Shown one piece after another: positions 1 through 11,584 of a stretch of 64,000 bases of DNA. Source of the DNA: Procambarus clarkii. Taxonomy: Eukaryota; Arthropoda; Malacostraca; Decapoda; Cambaridae. Location: contig NC_091152.1 of the NCBI RefSeq assembly GCF_040958095.1, positions 23,248,844-23,312,843 on the forward strand, in the 5' to 3' direction. Made by a program: the position numbers and the translations under genes. Within the stretch, counting starts at the first letter, position 1, and the number at the start of each line of letters is the position of its first letter. The notes under the pieces were generated by a model. That model made no database searches and had not been told where the DNA came from. It saw only the letters and a list, made by a program, of their open reading frames with translations.

Positions 1-2751
1 GATTAAGACGTACTCTAGGAATATCAAAACTGTATTTATTTCTGGTGTGGTGCTCATGGGTTCTGTTACAACCTACTATGAAGCTTTTAAGATCAGGATT
101 GGCATTATAGTTTAGCGTTTTATATATGTATAATACACATGAGAGAATGTGCAGAGACTTAATATCTAACATATTAAGAGATTTGAGTAGGGGTACCGAG
201 TGATGTCTGGGGCCAGAGTTGGATATTGTTCTAATAGCGGCTTTGTGTTGGGTAATTAGAGGACGTAAGTGATTTTGGGTAGTAGAACCCCAAGCACAAA
301 TACCATAGTTGAGATAAGGATAGATAAGGGAGTAATAGAGAGTCACCAGGGCAGGGCGTGGTACATAATATCTGATCTTAGAAAGAATGCCCACAGTTTT
401 TGAAACTTTTTTAGATATATTTAGAATGTGTCCCTGGAAATTCAGCTTGTGGTCAATGAGAATGCCAAGGAATTTGCCATCTAATTTGTTACAAATTTGG
501 GTATTGTTTATTTTGAGATTTATAAGACTAGAGGATTTATTGCCAAACAGAATATAGAAGGTTTTGTCAATGTTAAGGGTGAGTTTGTTGGCAGTTAGCC
601 AAAGATGGACTTTATTTAGCTCAGTATTTACTGTGGCATTTAGAGCAAGAGGGTCAGGACTGGAGTAAATGAAGGTTGTGTCGTCAGCAAATAGAATTGG
701 TTTGAGGTGTTGGGAGGCATTTGGAAGGTCATTAATGTAGATGAGAAAGAGGAGAGGGCCAAGTATGCTGCCCTGAGGAACACCAATGTTGATGGGTAGG
801 GTGGGAGAAATTGTATTATTCACAGAAACATATTGGAGCCTGTCAGTAAGGTAGGACTCGAGGTATTGTAGGGAGTGTCCTCTGACTCCATAATGATGTA
901 ATTTAAGAAGAAGGTTATGGTGGTTGACAGTATCAAAAGCTTTACGCAGGTCCACAAATAACCCAACAGGGAACTCCTTTTTATCAAGAGCTGTATGAAT
1001 CGAGTTAAGCATACTAATAAGTGCATCGTTAATGCTTTTTTTGGGTCTGAAGCCATATTGGCAAGGGCTAAGTATATTGAGTTTGGCTAGATATGAGTAA
1101 AGCTGCTTGTATATAAGTTTTTCAAAAATTTTTGACAAGTTTGGCAGGATTGATATAGGTCTGTAGTTGTTAACATCTGTGGGGTCACCACATTTGTGGA
1201 CAGGCGTTACTCTCGCTTTTTTTAGAATATCTGGAAAGGTTTGGAGTTCAAGTGACTTATTGAAGAGCAAAGCAATAGCAGGGGCTAAAGATCTGGAGGC
1301 TTTTTTGTAAATTAAAGTTGGTATCTCCTCAAGGGCACCAGACTTGGTTTTAAGGGAAAGGATTATCTCATTGACGTCAGTGGAGTTAATAGGCTTTAGG
1401 TACAGAGACTGTGGATAGTTACCTGTAAGATAGTCCTTAATGTCAGTACTGGAAGATGGAATATCATTTGCAAGGGATGAACCAATGGAAGAGAAGAACC
1501 TATTAAACTCAATAGCAGAATCAGAGGCTGAAAGCTGACCATCGTTATTAGACAGGAGAGTCGGTTTGTTATTTAAAGATTTCTTTGATCCCAATATTTG
1601 TGAAATTGTGCTCCAAGTTTGTTTAATGTTGCTCTTTATTTGAGTAAATTTAACTTCGTAGTAATTAGTTTTGGCTCGTCTAATTATCTTAGATAGCAAT
1701 AATGAGTAATTCTTTGAGAATTCTTTGGAGACAATTCCTAACCTATACTTCTTCTCAAGGTCGTGTTTTTTGTTAATGGATTTCAGTATTCCCTTTGTAA
1801 GCCAAGGATTGTTAAGCCTTTTGCTTGTGACTTGTTTTGTAAGCCTAGGACAGTGGGTGTTATAAAGGCTAAGAGTTGTTTGTAGAAAAGATTGCACTGC
1901 TAGGTTGATGTCCCCTATGTTACCTAACTCGGACTCCCAGTTGACATTATCAGCAGCAGTTATAAAATTGTTTATAGCAGTTTCATTGTGCAGCCTAAAG
2001 CTTAACTCCCTTGTTTCTAGAGGTGGTTTGCTAATGTTAGTTAAGAGAAATGTGGGGTAGTGGTCTGTAGTGCTATCGGTGATTATACCTGAAGTAAGCG
2101 GAGAGGTTATGTTGGTCCAGATGTGATCTAGAGTCGTGGCAGTGCTATCAGTGATTCTAGTAGGTCTAGTGATTAAGGGTATGAGGAGGCAGGAATTCAT
2201 ACAGTTGAGGAAGCTAACAGCAGTAGGGTGTTCTGGCTCGCAGAGGTCAATATTAAAGTCCCCTGCGATAATTAGGTGGTTTTTGTTCAGTCTGTTATCA
2301 AGTATTAGATTTCTAAGGTTTGAGTTGAATCCAGACACATCAGTGTTGGGAATTCTATAGACTGCACCCACAGACAGGACAGACTCGGCACCCTTGACTC
2401 TGAAGCTGGCGAAGATATACTCCCCATAGCAGTCTCTAGTTCTAATTTCTTTTAAGCATGTTAGTTCTTGGTGGTAGTAAAGAGCAGTGCCACCACCTCT
2501 CTGAAGTTGACGACAGTTGTGAATTGCTGAGTAGTTAGGCATGTTAAAGAGTTGAGTAGTATCCTCTTTCAACCATGTTTCAGTAAGTATAATAAAAGAG
2601 AATTTGTTGCCAATAGTTTCAATCAAGGCACTAACATCATCGAAGTGTTTACCTAGGGATCTAACGTTCAAATTGATTACAGAGATATTGTGATTATGAG
2701 TTAATACATTGTTTACATCATGTGCTGCAAAATATCTGCAATTTAGATCAA
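1..2751 (-). CDS. LINE ORF2: apurinic-like endonuclease plus reverse transcriptase (partial)
   Basis: The frame stays open, as far as I can trace it against copies C and D, from about 2751 to the window edge (roughly 917 codons). There is no ATG at the 5' end, consistent with truncation. The N-terminal half is an exonuclease/endonuclease/phosphatase-fold nuclease: NLNVRSL, ILTETWL, AGDFNIDL and the TDHYPTF block. The second half is reverse transcriptase: FVDLRKAFDTVNH (motif A Asp), GVPQGSILGPLLFLIYIND and the catalytic FADDTTF. The enzyme nicks target DNA and reverse transcribes its own RNA there. The C-terminal region (Asn/His-rich, RTHEHHTRN) is cut by the window edge. Compared with C and D this copy shows no frameshift I could find, so it is the best preserved in the window. 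I compared it by eye, so a single missed stop is possible. Confidence 0.8.
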
Positions 2752-2760
2752 TTTAGATCA
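1..2760 (-). mobile_element. Non-LTR retrotransposon copy A (jockey/CR1-like LINE), 5'-truncated, runs off left edge
   Basis: The minus strand reads as a LINE with an endonuclease-RT ORF and leaves the window at base 1, so its 3' UTR is not visible. The right end is a truncated 5' end ending in a duplicated ATTTAGATCA motif, where it abuts head-to-head a plus-strand fragment of the same family. Copies B (2.8-5.0 kb), C (26.6-29.8 kb) and D (30.8-32.7 kb) belong to the same family and differ mostly by single bases. The 5' truncation is typical of target-primed reverse transcription. Confidence 0.9.
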
Positions 2761-3640
2761 CAAAGCTGCTATTAGGACAATATCCAACTCTGGCCCCAGA
2801 CATCACTCGGTACCCCTACTCAAATCTCTGAATATGTTAGATATTAAGTCACTGCACATTCTCTCATGTGTATTATACATATATAAAACGTTAGTTTAGT
2901 TTAGTTAGTTTAGTTCATTTATTATGCACCCCATACCCATCATGTGGGCGGTAGTGGAAAGGGTTACAGAGGCACATAATGGGCTCAGGGACATGAACCC
3001 CACAATTCATTTAGCTAAGCAAGTTACAATCTTGATGAGCTAGTTACAAAATTCAATATAAGTCATCACATCAACAATGGGTTCGAGATCGACCTCAAGT
3101 ACAGGTTCTAAATTAAGCAACTGACATATGTGGAGAGCTAGTGTCAAAATTTATATGTTTGTCCTGCACACTGCCCCCGCTGAACTGTAATGCCAATCTT
3201 GACCTCAAAAGCTCCATTGAAGGTTGTAACAGAGCCCATGAGCACCACACCAGAAATAAATTCAGTTTTGATATTCCAAGAGTACGACTTAATCAAACTA
3301 GAAATGCTCTACAAATCAAGGGACCCAGAATGTGGAATGATCTTCCCAACCATGTTTAAGACTGTACCTCTCTCAACCAGTTTAAGATAAAAACGAAGCA
3401 CTACCTAATAAATTCCCTATAACCTACCTTACCCCTCTATTGTCAACCCATGTCTGTTTTCTTAAACAACGCTGTTTGTCGACCTATTTGTATTTGTGCT
3501 GCTTTTTCAGCCATGTTTCCCCCTTTTTATCTTTATTTTTATTTGTTCTCAACACATTTTATTCTTTATACTCATTTAGTATTAAGTATTAGTCATTATA
3601 TTAGGTCATTAAGTATTGTCATTAGTCATTAAGTATTAGG
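2761..3640 (+). mobile_element. LINE copy B1: 3'-terminal fragment of the same family, interrupted
   Basis: The fragment starts in the RT C-terminal coding region (KAAIRTISNSG equivalent), is interrupted at about 2891-3177 by another repeat, resumes at LNCNANLDLKS and runs through the C-terminus and 3' UTR. The end is altered: copies of an ATTAGTCATTAAGT-like motif have expanded at 3585-3640, directly before the next LINE fragment begins. The coding part is out of frame around the insertion and cannot be functional. Confidence 0.8.
2891..3177 (-). repeat. Interspersed repeat family X (tail with CCCATACCCATC block), inserted in LINE B1
   Basis: This piece carries a TTTAGTTCATTTATTATGCACC end followed by a conserved block ending in GTGGGCGGTAGTGG. 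It recurs at 6299-6545 in the same orientation and at 30306-30590 inverted. It splits the coding sequence of B1 between KT and LNCNAN. It is probably the 3' end of an unidentified LINE or a SINE; no RT coding is attached in this window. Confidence 0.6.
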
Positions 3641-5045
3641 TCATTTGTGGACCTGCGTAAGGCTTTTGACACTGTCAACCATCAAAACCTTCTTCTTAAA
3701 TTACATCATTATGGAGTCAGAGGACACTCCCTGCAGTACCTCAAATCTTATCTTACTGACAGGCTCCAGTATGTTTCTGTGAATAATACAATTTCTCCCC
3801 CCCTACCCATCAACATTGGTGTTCCTCAGGGCAGCATACTTGGCCCTCTCCTCTTTCTCATCTACATTAATGACCTTCCAAATGCCTCCCAACACCTCAA
3901 ACCAATTCTATTTGCTGACGACACAACCTTCATTTACTCCAGTCCTGACCCCCTTGCTCTAAATGCCACAGTAAATACTGAGCTAGAGAAAGTCCATCTT
4001 TGGCTAACCGCCAACAAACTCACCCTTAACATTGACAAAACGTTTTATATTCTGTTTGGCAATAAATCCTCTAATCAGATAAATCTCAAAATAAACAATA
4101 CCCAAATTTGTAACAAATTAGATGTCAAATTCCTTGGCGTTCTCATTGACCACAAGCTGAATTTCCAGGGTCACATTCTAAATATATCAAAAAAAGTTTC
4201 AAAAACTGTTGGCATTCTTTCTAAGATCAGATATTATGTACCCCGCCCTGCCCTGGTTACTCTCTATTACTCACTCATCTATCCATACCTCAACTATGGT
4301 ATTTGTGCTTGGGGTTCTACTACCCAAAATCATTTACGTCCTCTTATTACCCAACACAAAGCTGCTATTAGGACAATAACCAACTCTGGCCCCAGACATC
4401 ACTCGGACCCTTACTCAAATCTCTGAATATGTTAGATATTAAGTCACTGCACATTCTCTCTTGTGTATTATACATATATAAAACGCTGAACTGTAATGCC
4501 AATCCTGACCTCAAAAGCTTCATTGAAGGTTGTAACAGAACCCATGAGCACCACACCAGGAATAAATACAGTTTTGATATTCCTAGAGTACGACTTAATC
4601 AAACTAGAAATGCTCTACAAATCAAGGGACCCAGAATGTGGAATGACCTTCCCAACCATGTTAAAGACTGTACCTCTCTCAACCAGTTTAAGATAAAAAC
4701 TAAACACTACCTAATAAATTCCCTGTAACCTACCTCACTCCTCTATTGTCAACCCATGTTTGTAATTTTTTTTTTTTAATCAACACTGTTTGTCAACCTA
4801 TTGTATTTGTGCTGCTTTTTCAGTCATGTTCCCCCTTTTTTTATCTTTATTTGTATTTGTTCTCAACACTTTTTATTCTTTATGCTCAATTAGTATTAAG
4901 TTCTAGATATTAATGTTTTTCTTGCCCGAAACGCATTGCGTAATAGTGGCTTTAGGCATTGTATGTACTAGCTCTATCTATATATCAATCCATTAATGTA
5001 ACATCACTTGTATGTATGTACCTTACCTGAATAAACATATTTATT
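3641..5045 (+). mobile_element. LINE copy B2: 5'-truncated jockey/CR1-like element with 3' UTR
   Basis: This copy begins at RT motif A and runs through the RT, the C-terminus and a complete 3' UTR ending in CTTACCTGAATAAAC followed by an ATTTA-rich tail. The 3' UTR contains the hairpin-forming GAAACGCATTGCGT module shared with other LINE tails in the window. The element is followed at once by a second, shorter tail copy. Confidence 0.85.
3647..4728 (+). pseudogene. LINE B2 reverse transcriptase fragment, frameshifted
   Basis: A 259-codon frame (3647-4426) covers RT from VDLRKAFDTVNH through GVPQGSILGPLLF, FADDTTF and the thumb-like region LYYSLIYPYLNYGICAWGS. A single-base loss near 4405, where copy A reads SVPLLKSL, shifts the frame. 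The C-terminal 99 codons continue in another frame at 4429-4728. The endonuclease half is absent. The same lesion is seen in copy C at the equivalent place, so B2 and C share a more recent source than either does with D. Confidence 0.8.
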
Positions 5046-5210
5046 TATATTTATTTATTTATATTAAAGTTTTTCCTGCCCGAAACGCTTTGCGTAATAG
5101 TGGCTTTAGGCATTGTATGTACTAGCTCTATCTATAAATCTATCAATTTATGTAAAATCTCTTGTATGTATGTACCTTACCTGAATAAACATTTTATTTT
5201 ATTTATTTAT
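5046..5210 (+). repeat. Short LINE 3'-UTR tail
   Basis: A second copy of the LINE 3' end, from CCTGCCCGAAACGC through GGCTTTAGGCATTG to CCTGAATAAACATTT plus an ATTTATTT tail. It carries no coding sequence. It looks like an extremely 5'-truncated insertion or a duplicated end. Confidence 0.75.
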
Positions 5211-5652
5211 TTTTATGGTTGTTGTATTAAGTGCATATTCTACTGCATTATTCCTTGAAATGTTATCTTAATGTACCTAGTAATTCTTGTTCATTATTGT
5301 GTATTATTCTAATCGGCTTTTGCGTCAAAATTTCTTGCAATGTACCTGTAAAAAATTTTTTGTCAATTTTACTGTAATTATTCTACTTAAAATTATCTGT
5401 ATCTATAAAATAAAGCTGTAAAGTACCTGTAAACATTTTTTGTCAATTTTACTGTTAAATATCTACAAATCATCTGTTAGTTAGGAAATGTAGATGTTTA
5501 TCTCTCAGAATGTTCGGTAATATGTTTATTGTTTGTGATGTGTGTATATGTATGTATTAACACGTTGTACTGAACGGGGTGAGAATAGCTTGAGCTACCT
5601 CGTCCCTTTGTGTGTATTTTACCTCAATAAACTTATTTCAATTTCAATTTCA
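5211..5652 (+). repeat. 3' end of another LINE family with (TTTCAA)n tail
   Basis: AT-rich non-coding sequence ending GTATTTTACCTCAATAAACT followed by a TTTCAA tandem tail. The same block recurs at 17306-17456 (without the tail end) and at 24327-24492, where it sits inside another LINE with a target duplication. No coding part of its parent is attached here. Confidence 0.65.
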
Positions 5653-5955
5653 ATCTGTTAGTTTAAGGACTTGCCTGAAACGCTATGCGTGCTAGTGGCC
5701 TATCAGTATGGCCACTAGCCGCTCGATTGCCCGAAACGCCGATAGCATTTGGGGCAAGTTTTATTTTTTTGTGGAGAGCTTGAAAGTGTAATTAATTAAT
5801 TAAAATTCTGGAAAACTTGGCTTATTAGGCAAATCGGACCTTGCATAGTAGGCCAAGAACTGCGTTTTGGCTACTAGGTACAACATATATAAAGAAGTGT
5901 TCTTACATTCTTGAACAGCCATTAGCACGCTAGCGTTTCGGGCAAGTCCTTAATC
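5653..5955. repeat. Inverted pair of LINE-tail pieces enclosing a MITE end
   Basis: The left edge reads AAGGACTTGCCTGAAACGC and the right edge is its inverse with few differences, so the segment is bounded by roughly 33-bp inverted repeats built from the LINE-tail hairpin module. Between them, at about 5810-5884, is a single terminal inverted repeat of the ~389-bp MITE described at 19.2-21.7 kb (AAAACTTGGCTTATTAGGC). No gene is seen. Confidence 0.55.
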
Positions 5956-6168
5956 CTATATGTTTCCTGGAATACGACCCCACCAAATCGTTTAACAACG
6001 GGGTTCATATCACACCGAACCTTCCCCAGGAGCCCACATCAAAAAGATATCATCAGCTGCGTATGCTATAGATTGGTCAACATAGGAACTGCCTTTGGAA
6101 ACTTGTGTATGGAATCCAGCTCATCTTCCTGTTTAGGTAGTACTTTATTTATTTATTTATTTATTTAC

Positions 6169-6215
<47 letters not shown>

Positions 6216-6298
6216 CTTATATACAAGAAGATACATTGGGGGTTAACAGAGAACATAGAAATTAAGTTGAATTTACATTCTTGTGAAGCCACTAGCAC
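5956..6298. other. Non-coding spacer with (TTTA)n microsatellite
   Basis: No gene is recognisable. A run of TTTA repeats occupies about 6137-6222, probably an old LINE tail since two families here end in such tails. Confidence 0.6.
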
Positions 6299-6545
6299 AA
6301 TTCAATTCAATTTCTTTCTTTATTATGCACCCCCATACCCATCCCGTGGGCGGTGGTGTAAAGGATTACAGAGGCACATAATCGGTTCAGGAACTGAACC
6401 CTCTAGTTCGTTTAGCTAAGCAAATAACAATATTTGACGCTAGTTACAAAATTATCAATGTTGTATACACATGTACACACCCTCATACATACATGTACAT
6501 ATATATATACGTATACACATATACATACACATACATATCTAATCA
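6299..6545 (-). repeat. Interspersed repeat family X, second copy
   Basis: It matches the 2891-3177 insertion over the TTTATTATGCACC and CGTGGGCGGT blocks and the GTTTAGCTAAGC segment, then runs into a short purine/pyrimidine-alternating stretch (ACATAC-rich, about 6460-6545). Confidence 0.6.
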
Positions 6546-6676
6546 CCCACACAATTACACACATCAATAATCTTTGTGTCACAAGTGACACAAAGAGGTG
6601 TCACAAGTGACATTACAAGAGGCTCACAACAGTCACTATACAAGGCACTTTACATCTATAGTGAGTAACACAGTTA

Positions 6677-7886
6677 CTAGTCTTGCTGCACACCCACCCA
6701 ACTGGGCGGCAGCTTTACAGTCATGTGCATGCATTCCCTACAGTAAGCAAATTTTGGATACTTCGCTAAAATTTCGGGCAGCACATCATTATGAATGAAG
6801 TATTTACACATTTCTTGGACACTATTGATGGTGTTATCTCTAAATTCCGCAATTTTTTCACATTCCATTATATAATGACGCAGAGTATGCGAATAGTTCT
6901 GCTGACAGAGATTACATTTAGTCAAATCTGCATCAGCAGATGTTACAAATTCCCAGAGGTACTTGTAGCCGAGCCTAAGCCTAGCAGTGGTAACATCTAG
7001 AAGTCTGCTAACATTATTGGATGACCCATAGACGTGCGGTTCTTCATGCATAATAGAATGATGATAGATGGAGTAACTGGTGTGAATTTCACTTTGCCTC
7101 AAGTCTCCGAAATTTAGTTGATGTTCCTGGGATATTGCTGCCCTCAGGCTGCTCAAAGGCAGTCCAAGTTGGTAATCAATTCCCTCTTTACGAGCAAAAG
7201 TCTTGGCTAGCTCATCAGTTCTATCATGCATTCGGAGACCAATATGGGAAGGAATCCACAGAAGACAGACTCTGACTCTATCATTGATTATTTCATTATA
7301 TCTGTGTCTAGCTTCAGAGATAAGCACGTCACAGTTATAATAATAATAATAATGATAATTTTTATTTAGGTAAGGTGCATACATAAAGAGATTTTACAAA
7401 GTTTGTTGGGTTAATAGATAGAGCTAGTACATACAATGCCTAAAGCCACTATTACGCAAAGCGTTTCGGGCAGGAAAAACATTAATGACTAAAGCTTAAA
7501 ACTAATGGGTAAAAAATATAAAAAATGTGTTGAGTACAAATAAAAATAGAGGTAAAAGAGGGGGGAACATTGTTGAAAAAGCAGCACAAATACAATTACA
7601 AATTATTACAGAAAATTATTACAAGTTATGCCTTGGGGAGTTATGCCTTATGCCCCAAGTTATGCCTTGGGGAACTGAGGGCAGTCAAGGATGACAAGGA
7701 GTCACTTACAATTAGCGTGTGAACTTTGGATTCATATACGCGCTCTAGTGCAAGGATTATGGCAACCAATTCTGTTTGAAGAGTGGAGGCCCAATTACTT
7801 AGACGCGCTCCACACTCATGGGAGATGCAACCATCTCTCCCTGTCACAACAACTGCACTTCCAGCTGCACCATGGGACTGATGCAA
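6677..7886 (-). pseudogene. I-like LINE RNase H and Cys/His C-terminus, interrupted
   Basis: The first half of RNase H (7641-7886, LQTELVAIILALE and IVSDSLSSL) and the second half (6677 to about 7340, WIPSHIGLRMHDRTDELAK) would be contiguous but for the inserted LINE tail. The C-terminal region contains CNLCQQNYSHTLRHYIMEC, a CCHC-like Cys/His cluster common in these elements. The second copy (26104-26433) runs across the same point uninterrupted, which proves the insertion. Confidence 0.8.
7335..7650 (-). repeat. 5'-truncated LINE tail inserted in RNase H
   Basis: On the minus strand it reads from the 3' UTR through the hairpin module GAAACGCTTTGCGT to the end, with an ATT/AAT trinucleotide tail at 7337-7350. 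It splits the RNase H frame of the I-like LINE. Around 7630-7670 the sequence TTATGCCTTGGGGA is repeated, a plausible target duplication that has been further copied. Confidence 0.75.
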
Positions 7887-7989
7887 GGATCCATCAGTGT
7901 AAATAATCTGGGAAAGGCAGCGCTCTCTGACTAAAGCATCAATTTGGCATTGTACTTTGCTTCTTGTCGAAGCAAGGACTGTTCTTTAA

Positions 7990-9000
7990 TCAGCTTCTTG
8001 GGTGGGAAAGGGGGGGGACAGTAATATGGAAAGGAGTGATCTCCCATGGGGCAGGAAAGTGTTGTTGTTGTCTCTCTTGGTAGGGGTGATGAAAGTTATA
8101 CATTCTGAGCACATTGGCAGTTATGGTAATCCATTTGGAGGAATGCTGATCTTCAAGGAAGAAGGCTTGGAGGGCTTCAGTGCAGGGGTTAGGGTGGGTT
8201 AGCCTAAGCATCTTGATACCAATTAAAGCATTAATTTCAGTGATACGATCACTTACACATGAAATATTCAGTTCCTTCCTCAAGTTTAGTAATTTAGTTG
8301 TACGGGGGCATCCGAGGATAATCCTCATGGCTTCGTTTTCATCTTTTGCAGCCTTCCAAGCATTCTCTCAGGCACTAGAGCAAGCATGGGTGCAGCATAA
8401 TCAATCAGAGACCTAATATATGAGAGATACATCATTTTGACAATTCTCACATTTGCACCATAGCTTGGATGGTAGCCTGCCACAGCCTTGAGAGCACGGA
8501 GCCTCTCTCTACATTGGCGACCCAGTCTGGCTACAACATTGCGGTACAGTGGAACTTCAAGACCAAGGTATTTGTATCTGGTTACATAGTCGAGCAGAGA
8601 GCCATCATGCAACTGCATTTTGCGAACGGCCTCACCCCGTCTGGGTGGGTGTCGGTTCAGGATTTTTGTTTTCTCTACTGAGATGACCAAGCCTAGTTCC
8701 TGACATATGTGCAATACAGAGTTCAGAACATTTTGGGTGTTGGTATACCCATTGGTGTGGATCAGTATGTCATCCGCATAGCTAATGATGTGTTCGCTTG
8801 GGCTCCTAGTTACAGAGTTTAAAAATGCATTGATTAACACATTGAACAGAGTAGGACTGGGGACATCTCCCTGTGGAGTGCCAAGTTCAAAATCTCTCAT
8901 TACACTCCTATGCCCTTGGAACAGTACAGATGACTTCCTGTTGGATAGATAGCCTCTTATCAACCGTAAATGGTCACTGCTTGCATCACAAGCGGGGATG
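7990..9000 (-). pseudogene. I-like LINE reverse transcriptase fragment
   Basis: The recognisable product begins near LRLIRGYLSNRKSS and includes FELGTPQGDVPSPTLFNVL and the catalytic SYADDILIH, then thumb-like sequence to about 8325, where the frame shifts; the remaining part continues to 7990. Residues upstream of about 8990 in that frame are not RT-like and belong to the adjoining GC-rich block. The RT lacks motif A, so the copy is inactive. Confidence 0.75.
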
Positions 9001-9069
9001 TTTCTGGCGGGGGAGAAAGAAACAATTGCGCAGCGCGTCCCGCGGCGTTGCGCGGGCAGTTTGGGGCCG

Positions 9070-9105
9070 TATAAATACGGACGCACAACGGGGCTCCGCC
9101 TCACT
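9070..9105 (+). promoter_or_regulatory. TATA box and initiator-like start of a GC-rich block
   Basis: TATAAATA at 9070-9077 sits in a strongly GC-rich stretch, with a TCACT initiator-like motif about 30 bases downstream. Spacing fits a metazoan TATA promoter. Whether it drives a mobile element or an exon starting at 9197 is inference. Confidence 0.4.
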
Positions 9106-9196
9106 CCGCCTGCCCTCGCCGCTGCCCTCGCAAAACTCACTGCTGCTCAGCGAGTCGTAAACACAGAAGTTTAGCCCGCTCAACTGTTCTCACAGC

Positions 9197-9274
9197 ATGG
9201 ACCCTACAACAGTTCCTCGCGACAACGACTCGGAGCGACCCGTTAGGGGCGTCCTGCCCTTCTCAACATTTAAG
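9197..9274 (+). CDS. Candidate short first exon (26 codons) followed by splice donor
   Basis: An ATG about 90 bases after the putative initiator opens a 26-codon frame beginning MDPTTVPRDND and ending at AAG, directly followed by GTAGTT, an acceptable 5' splice site. Unspliced, the frame would soon stop. I do not recognise the product. Downstream, several GC-rich islands with acceptor-like 5' edges occur at 9386, 13519, 15094, 15467 and 16169, but I could not join them in a consistent phase. It could equally be the leader of a mobile element. Confidence 0.25.
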
Positions 9275-9640
9275 GTAGTTTTTGTGTTTTGTTGGCGCGC
9301 GGGACCAGTGTTTGTCTCTTTGTTGGCGCGCGCGCCCTGAAGCACGCCTGTTGGTTCAGCGTTGGTGACCAAATGCAGGTGCAGTGGTCCTAGAGGGGAA
9401 GGTGACCCTCGGTGTTATGGGGCACTGGGTTTTCTCCAGTAGGTGGCTGTTATTTGAACCACACTCGGGAGGAGGCCTGTCCACCCCTACCCTCTCCTTC
9501 CCCATCTGCTCAGCCCTGTCCTTAAGCTCCCCACCCAGTCGACGTGAGGTATGCTGTTGGGCGACTTCTGTTATGCCGTTATTTATTATTTACGTTCTTT
9601 ATATGTCCTTCCTTACAGTCTGACTGTTAGTCAGGGTGTG
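9275..9640 (+). other. GC-rich region with exon-like island, no assigned gene
   Basis: It contains repeated GTTGGCGCGCG motifs (about 9290-9335). A possible internal exon at 9386-9548 begins after an AAATGCAG acceptor-like site and ends at GACGTGAG before GTATGC; one frame is open through it. There is no similarity I can name. Confidence 0.3.
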
Positions 9641-11410
9641 TTTCCTCACGCTACAATATTTACTGTAATTTTACCTTTGCTTTCGCCCCTAGCTTTAATT
9701 TTCATGGATTTGTATTTTCATAAGTTCCTTAATTTATTAATGAATTTAATGGTGGCAAGCTGCATGTTTCTTTTGCAGGCTTTTCATTCAGGTCTGTTTT
9801 AACTTTTGCTTATTGCCTATAAGTTATTAGGTAAAGTCAGCTAGGTTAGGCTAGCTGCCGAGTCACAGGCCTCTGGCCACCAGCTTTAAGTTTAATGGAC
9901 TAGTTTTTCCATAAGTTTCCTTAACTTATTAACGAATTTATTGCAGTGTCAAGCTCCCTGTTTCTTTTGCAGGTTGTACATTTAGTTTTATTTAACTTTA
10001 GCTTATTGCCTTTAAGTTATTAGGGAAAGTCAGCTAGGTTAGGCTAGCTGCTGTGTCACAGGCCTCTGGCCCCTAGCTTTGTTTTCATGGACCTGTTTTC
10101 CCACAAGTTTCCTTAATTTACTACTGAAATTTATGCAGTGTTAAGCTGCATGTTTCTTTAGCTGGATTTAAATTTAGGTTTGTTTTAACTTCTGGTCATT
10201 GCCTTTAAGTTAGTAGGTAAAGTTAGCTAGGTTAGGCAAGCTGCTGTGTCACAGGCCTCTGGCCCCTAGCTTTGTTTTCGTGACTTGTTTTCCCACAAGT
10301 TTCCTTAATTTACTACTGAAATTTATGCAGTGTTAAGCTGCATGTTTCTTTAGCTGGATTTAAATTTAGGTTTGTTTTAACTTCTGGTCATTGCCTTTAA
10401 GTTAGTAGGTAAAGTTAGCTAGGTTAGGCTAGCTGCAGTGTCACAGGCCTCTGGCCCCTAGCTTCGTTTTCTGGATTTGTTTCCATAAGTTTCCTCATTT
10501 TATTATTGAATTTTATGCAGTGTCAAGCTGCGTGTTTCTTTAGCTGGTTTTACATTTAGGTTGTTTTAACTTTTGGTCATTGCCTATAAGTTATTAGGTA
10601 AAGTCAGCTAGGTTATGCTAGCTGCTGTGTCTCAGGCCTCCGGCCTCTAGCTTTAAATTTTCTTGGACTTGTGTTTTCCATAAGTTTCCTTAATTTATTA
10701 TTGAATTTAATGCAGTGTCAAGCTGCATGTTTTCTTTTGCAGGTTTTACACTTAGGTTTGTGTAACTTTGCTTGCCTATAAGTTATTAGGTAAAGTCGGC
10801 TAGGTTAGGCTAGCTGCAGTGTCTCAGGCCTCTGGCTCCTAGCTTTGTTTCATGGACTTGTTTTTCCATAAATTTCCTTTATTAATGAATTTTATGCAGT
10901 GTCAAGCTGCATGTTTTCTTTAGCTGGTTTTACATTTGTTTGTTTAACTTTTGCTATTGCCTTTAAGTTATTATGTAAAGTCAGCTAGGTTATGCTAGCT
11001 GCTGTGTTCACAGGCCTCCGGCCTCTAGCTTTAAGTTTTTATGGACTTGTTTTCCATAAGTTTCCTTAATTTATTAATGAATTTTATGCAGTGTCAAGCT
11101 GCTAGTTTCTTTGCTGGTTTTACATTCGTTTGTTTAACCTCTGCTTTGCCTTTAAGTTATTATGTAAAGTCAGCTAGGATGTGATAGTTGTCGGGATCGG
11201 GCCCCTTGCCTCTTGCTTTAAGTTTCTTCTGGCCCTGCATTTATGTTTAGTTTCCTCAGCAAATGTCCTGCATTTTACATTGCCCTTGCTGCATGTTTTT
11301 ACTTTACTGGTTTACAATTGTTTAACTTATGCTTCACCTTTAAGTAAAGTCAGCTAGGATGTCCTAGATGCTGTCTTCGGGCCTCATGCCTCTCCCTTTA
11401 AGTTTATCTC
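9640..11410 (+). repeat. ~190-bp satellite, about nine tandem units
   Basis: The landmark GTAAAGTCAGCTAGGTTAGG recurs at about 9834, 10025, 10217, 10408, 10597, 10792, 10977, 11165 and 11346, giving periods of 181-195 bp. Each unit also carries a GCAGTGTCAAGCTGCATGTTT block and a pyrimidine-rich GCAG site. CAGCTAG and CTAGCTG around a 6-base loop form a short hairpin in most units. The last two units are the most diverged. No coding potential is apparent. Confidence 0.85.
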
Positions 11411-11584
11411 GGACTCGTATTGATTAGTTCCATCAGCAATTTATTACTAATTATGCATTGCCTAAGTGCATGTCATTTTACTTACTGTTTTACCTTTATA
11501 CTTGTTTCCTTGACTGTGTCAAAGTTATTAAGTACTGACGCTAGACAGTACCAGTTTCGTTTACCAGTACCAGTAAACGTTTTT

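Larger units (their letters stand above)
6560..8990 (-). mobile_element. I-like non-LTR retrotransposon with RNase H, 5'-truncated
   Basis: Read on the minus strand the order is RT (end of palm, thumb), RNase H and a Cys/His C-terminal segment. Possession of RNase H places it among the I/R1/LOA-type groups rather than CR1; the precise clade is uncertain. The 5' end is missing. The RNase H region is split by an inserted LINE tail at about 7335-7650. A second copy of the same family lies at 25.99-26.56 kb and 29.80-29.94 kb. Confidence 0.75.

Noticed and set aside
1-3600. Twin-priming inversion joining LINE A and B1
   Set aside because: The two head-to-head pieces overlap in LINE coordinates (both contain the RT C-terminus), so they must be two insertions.
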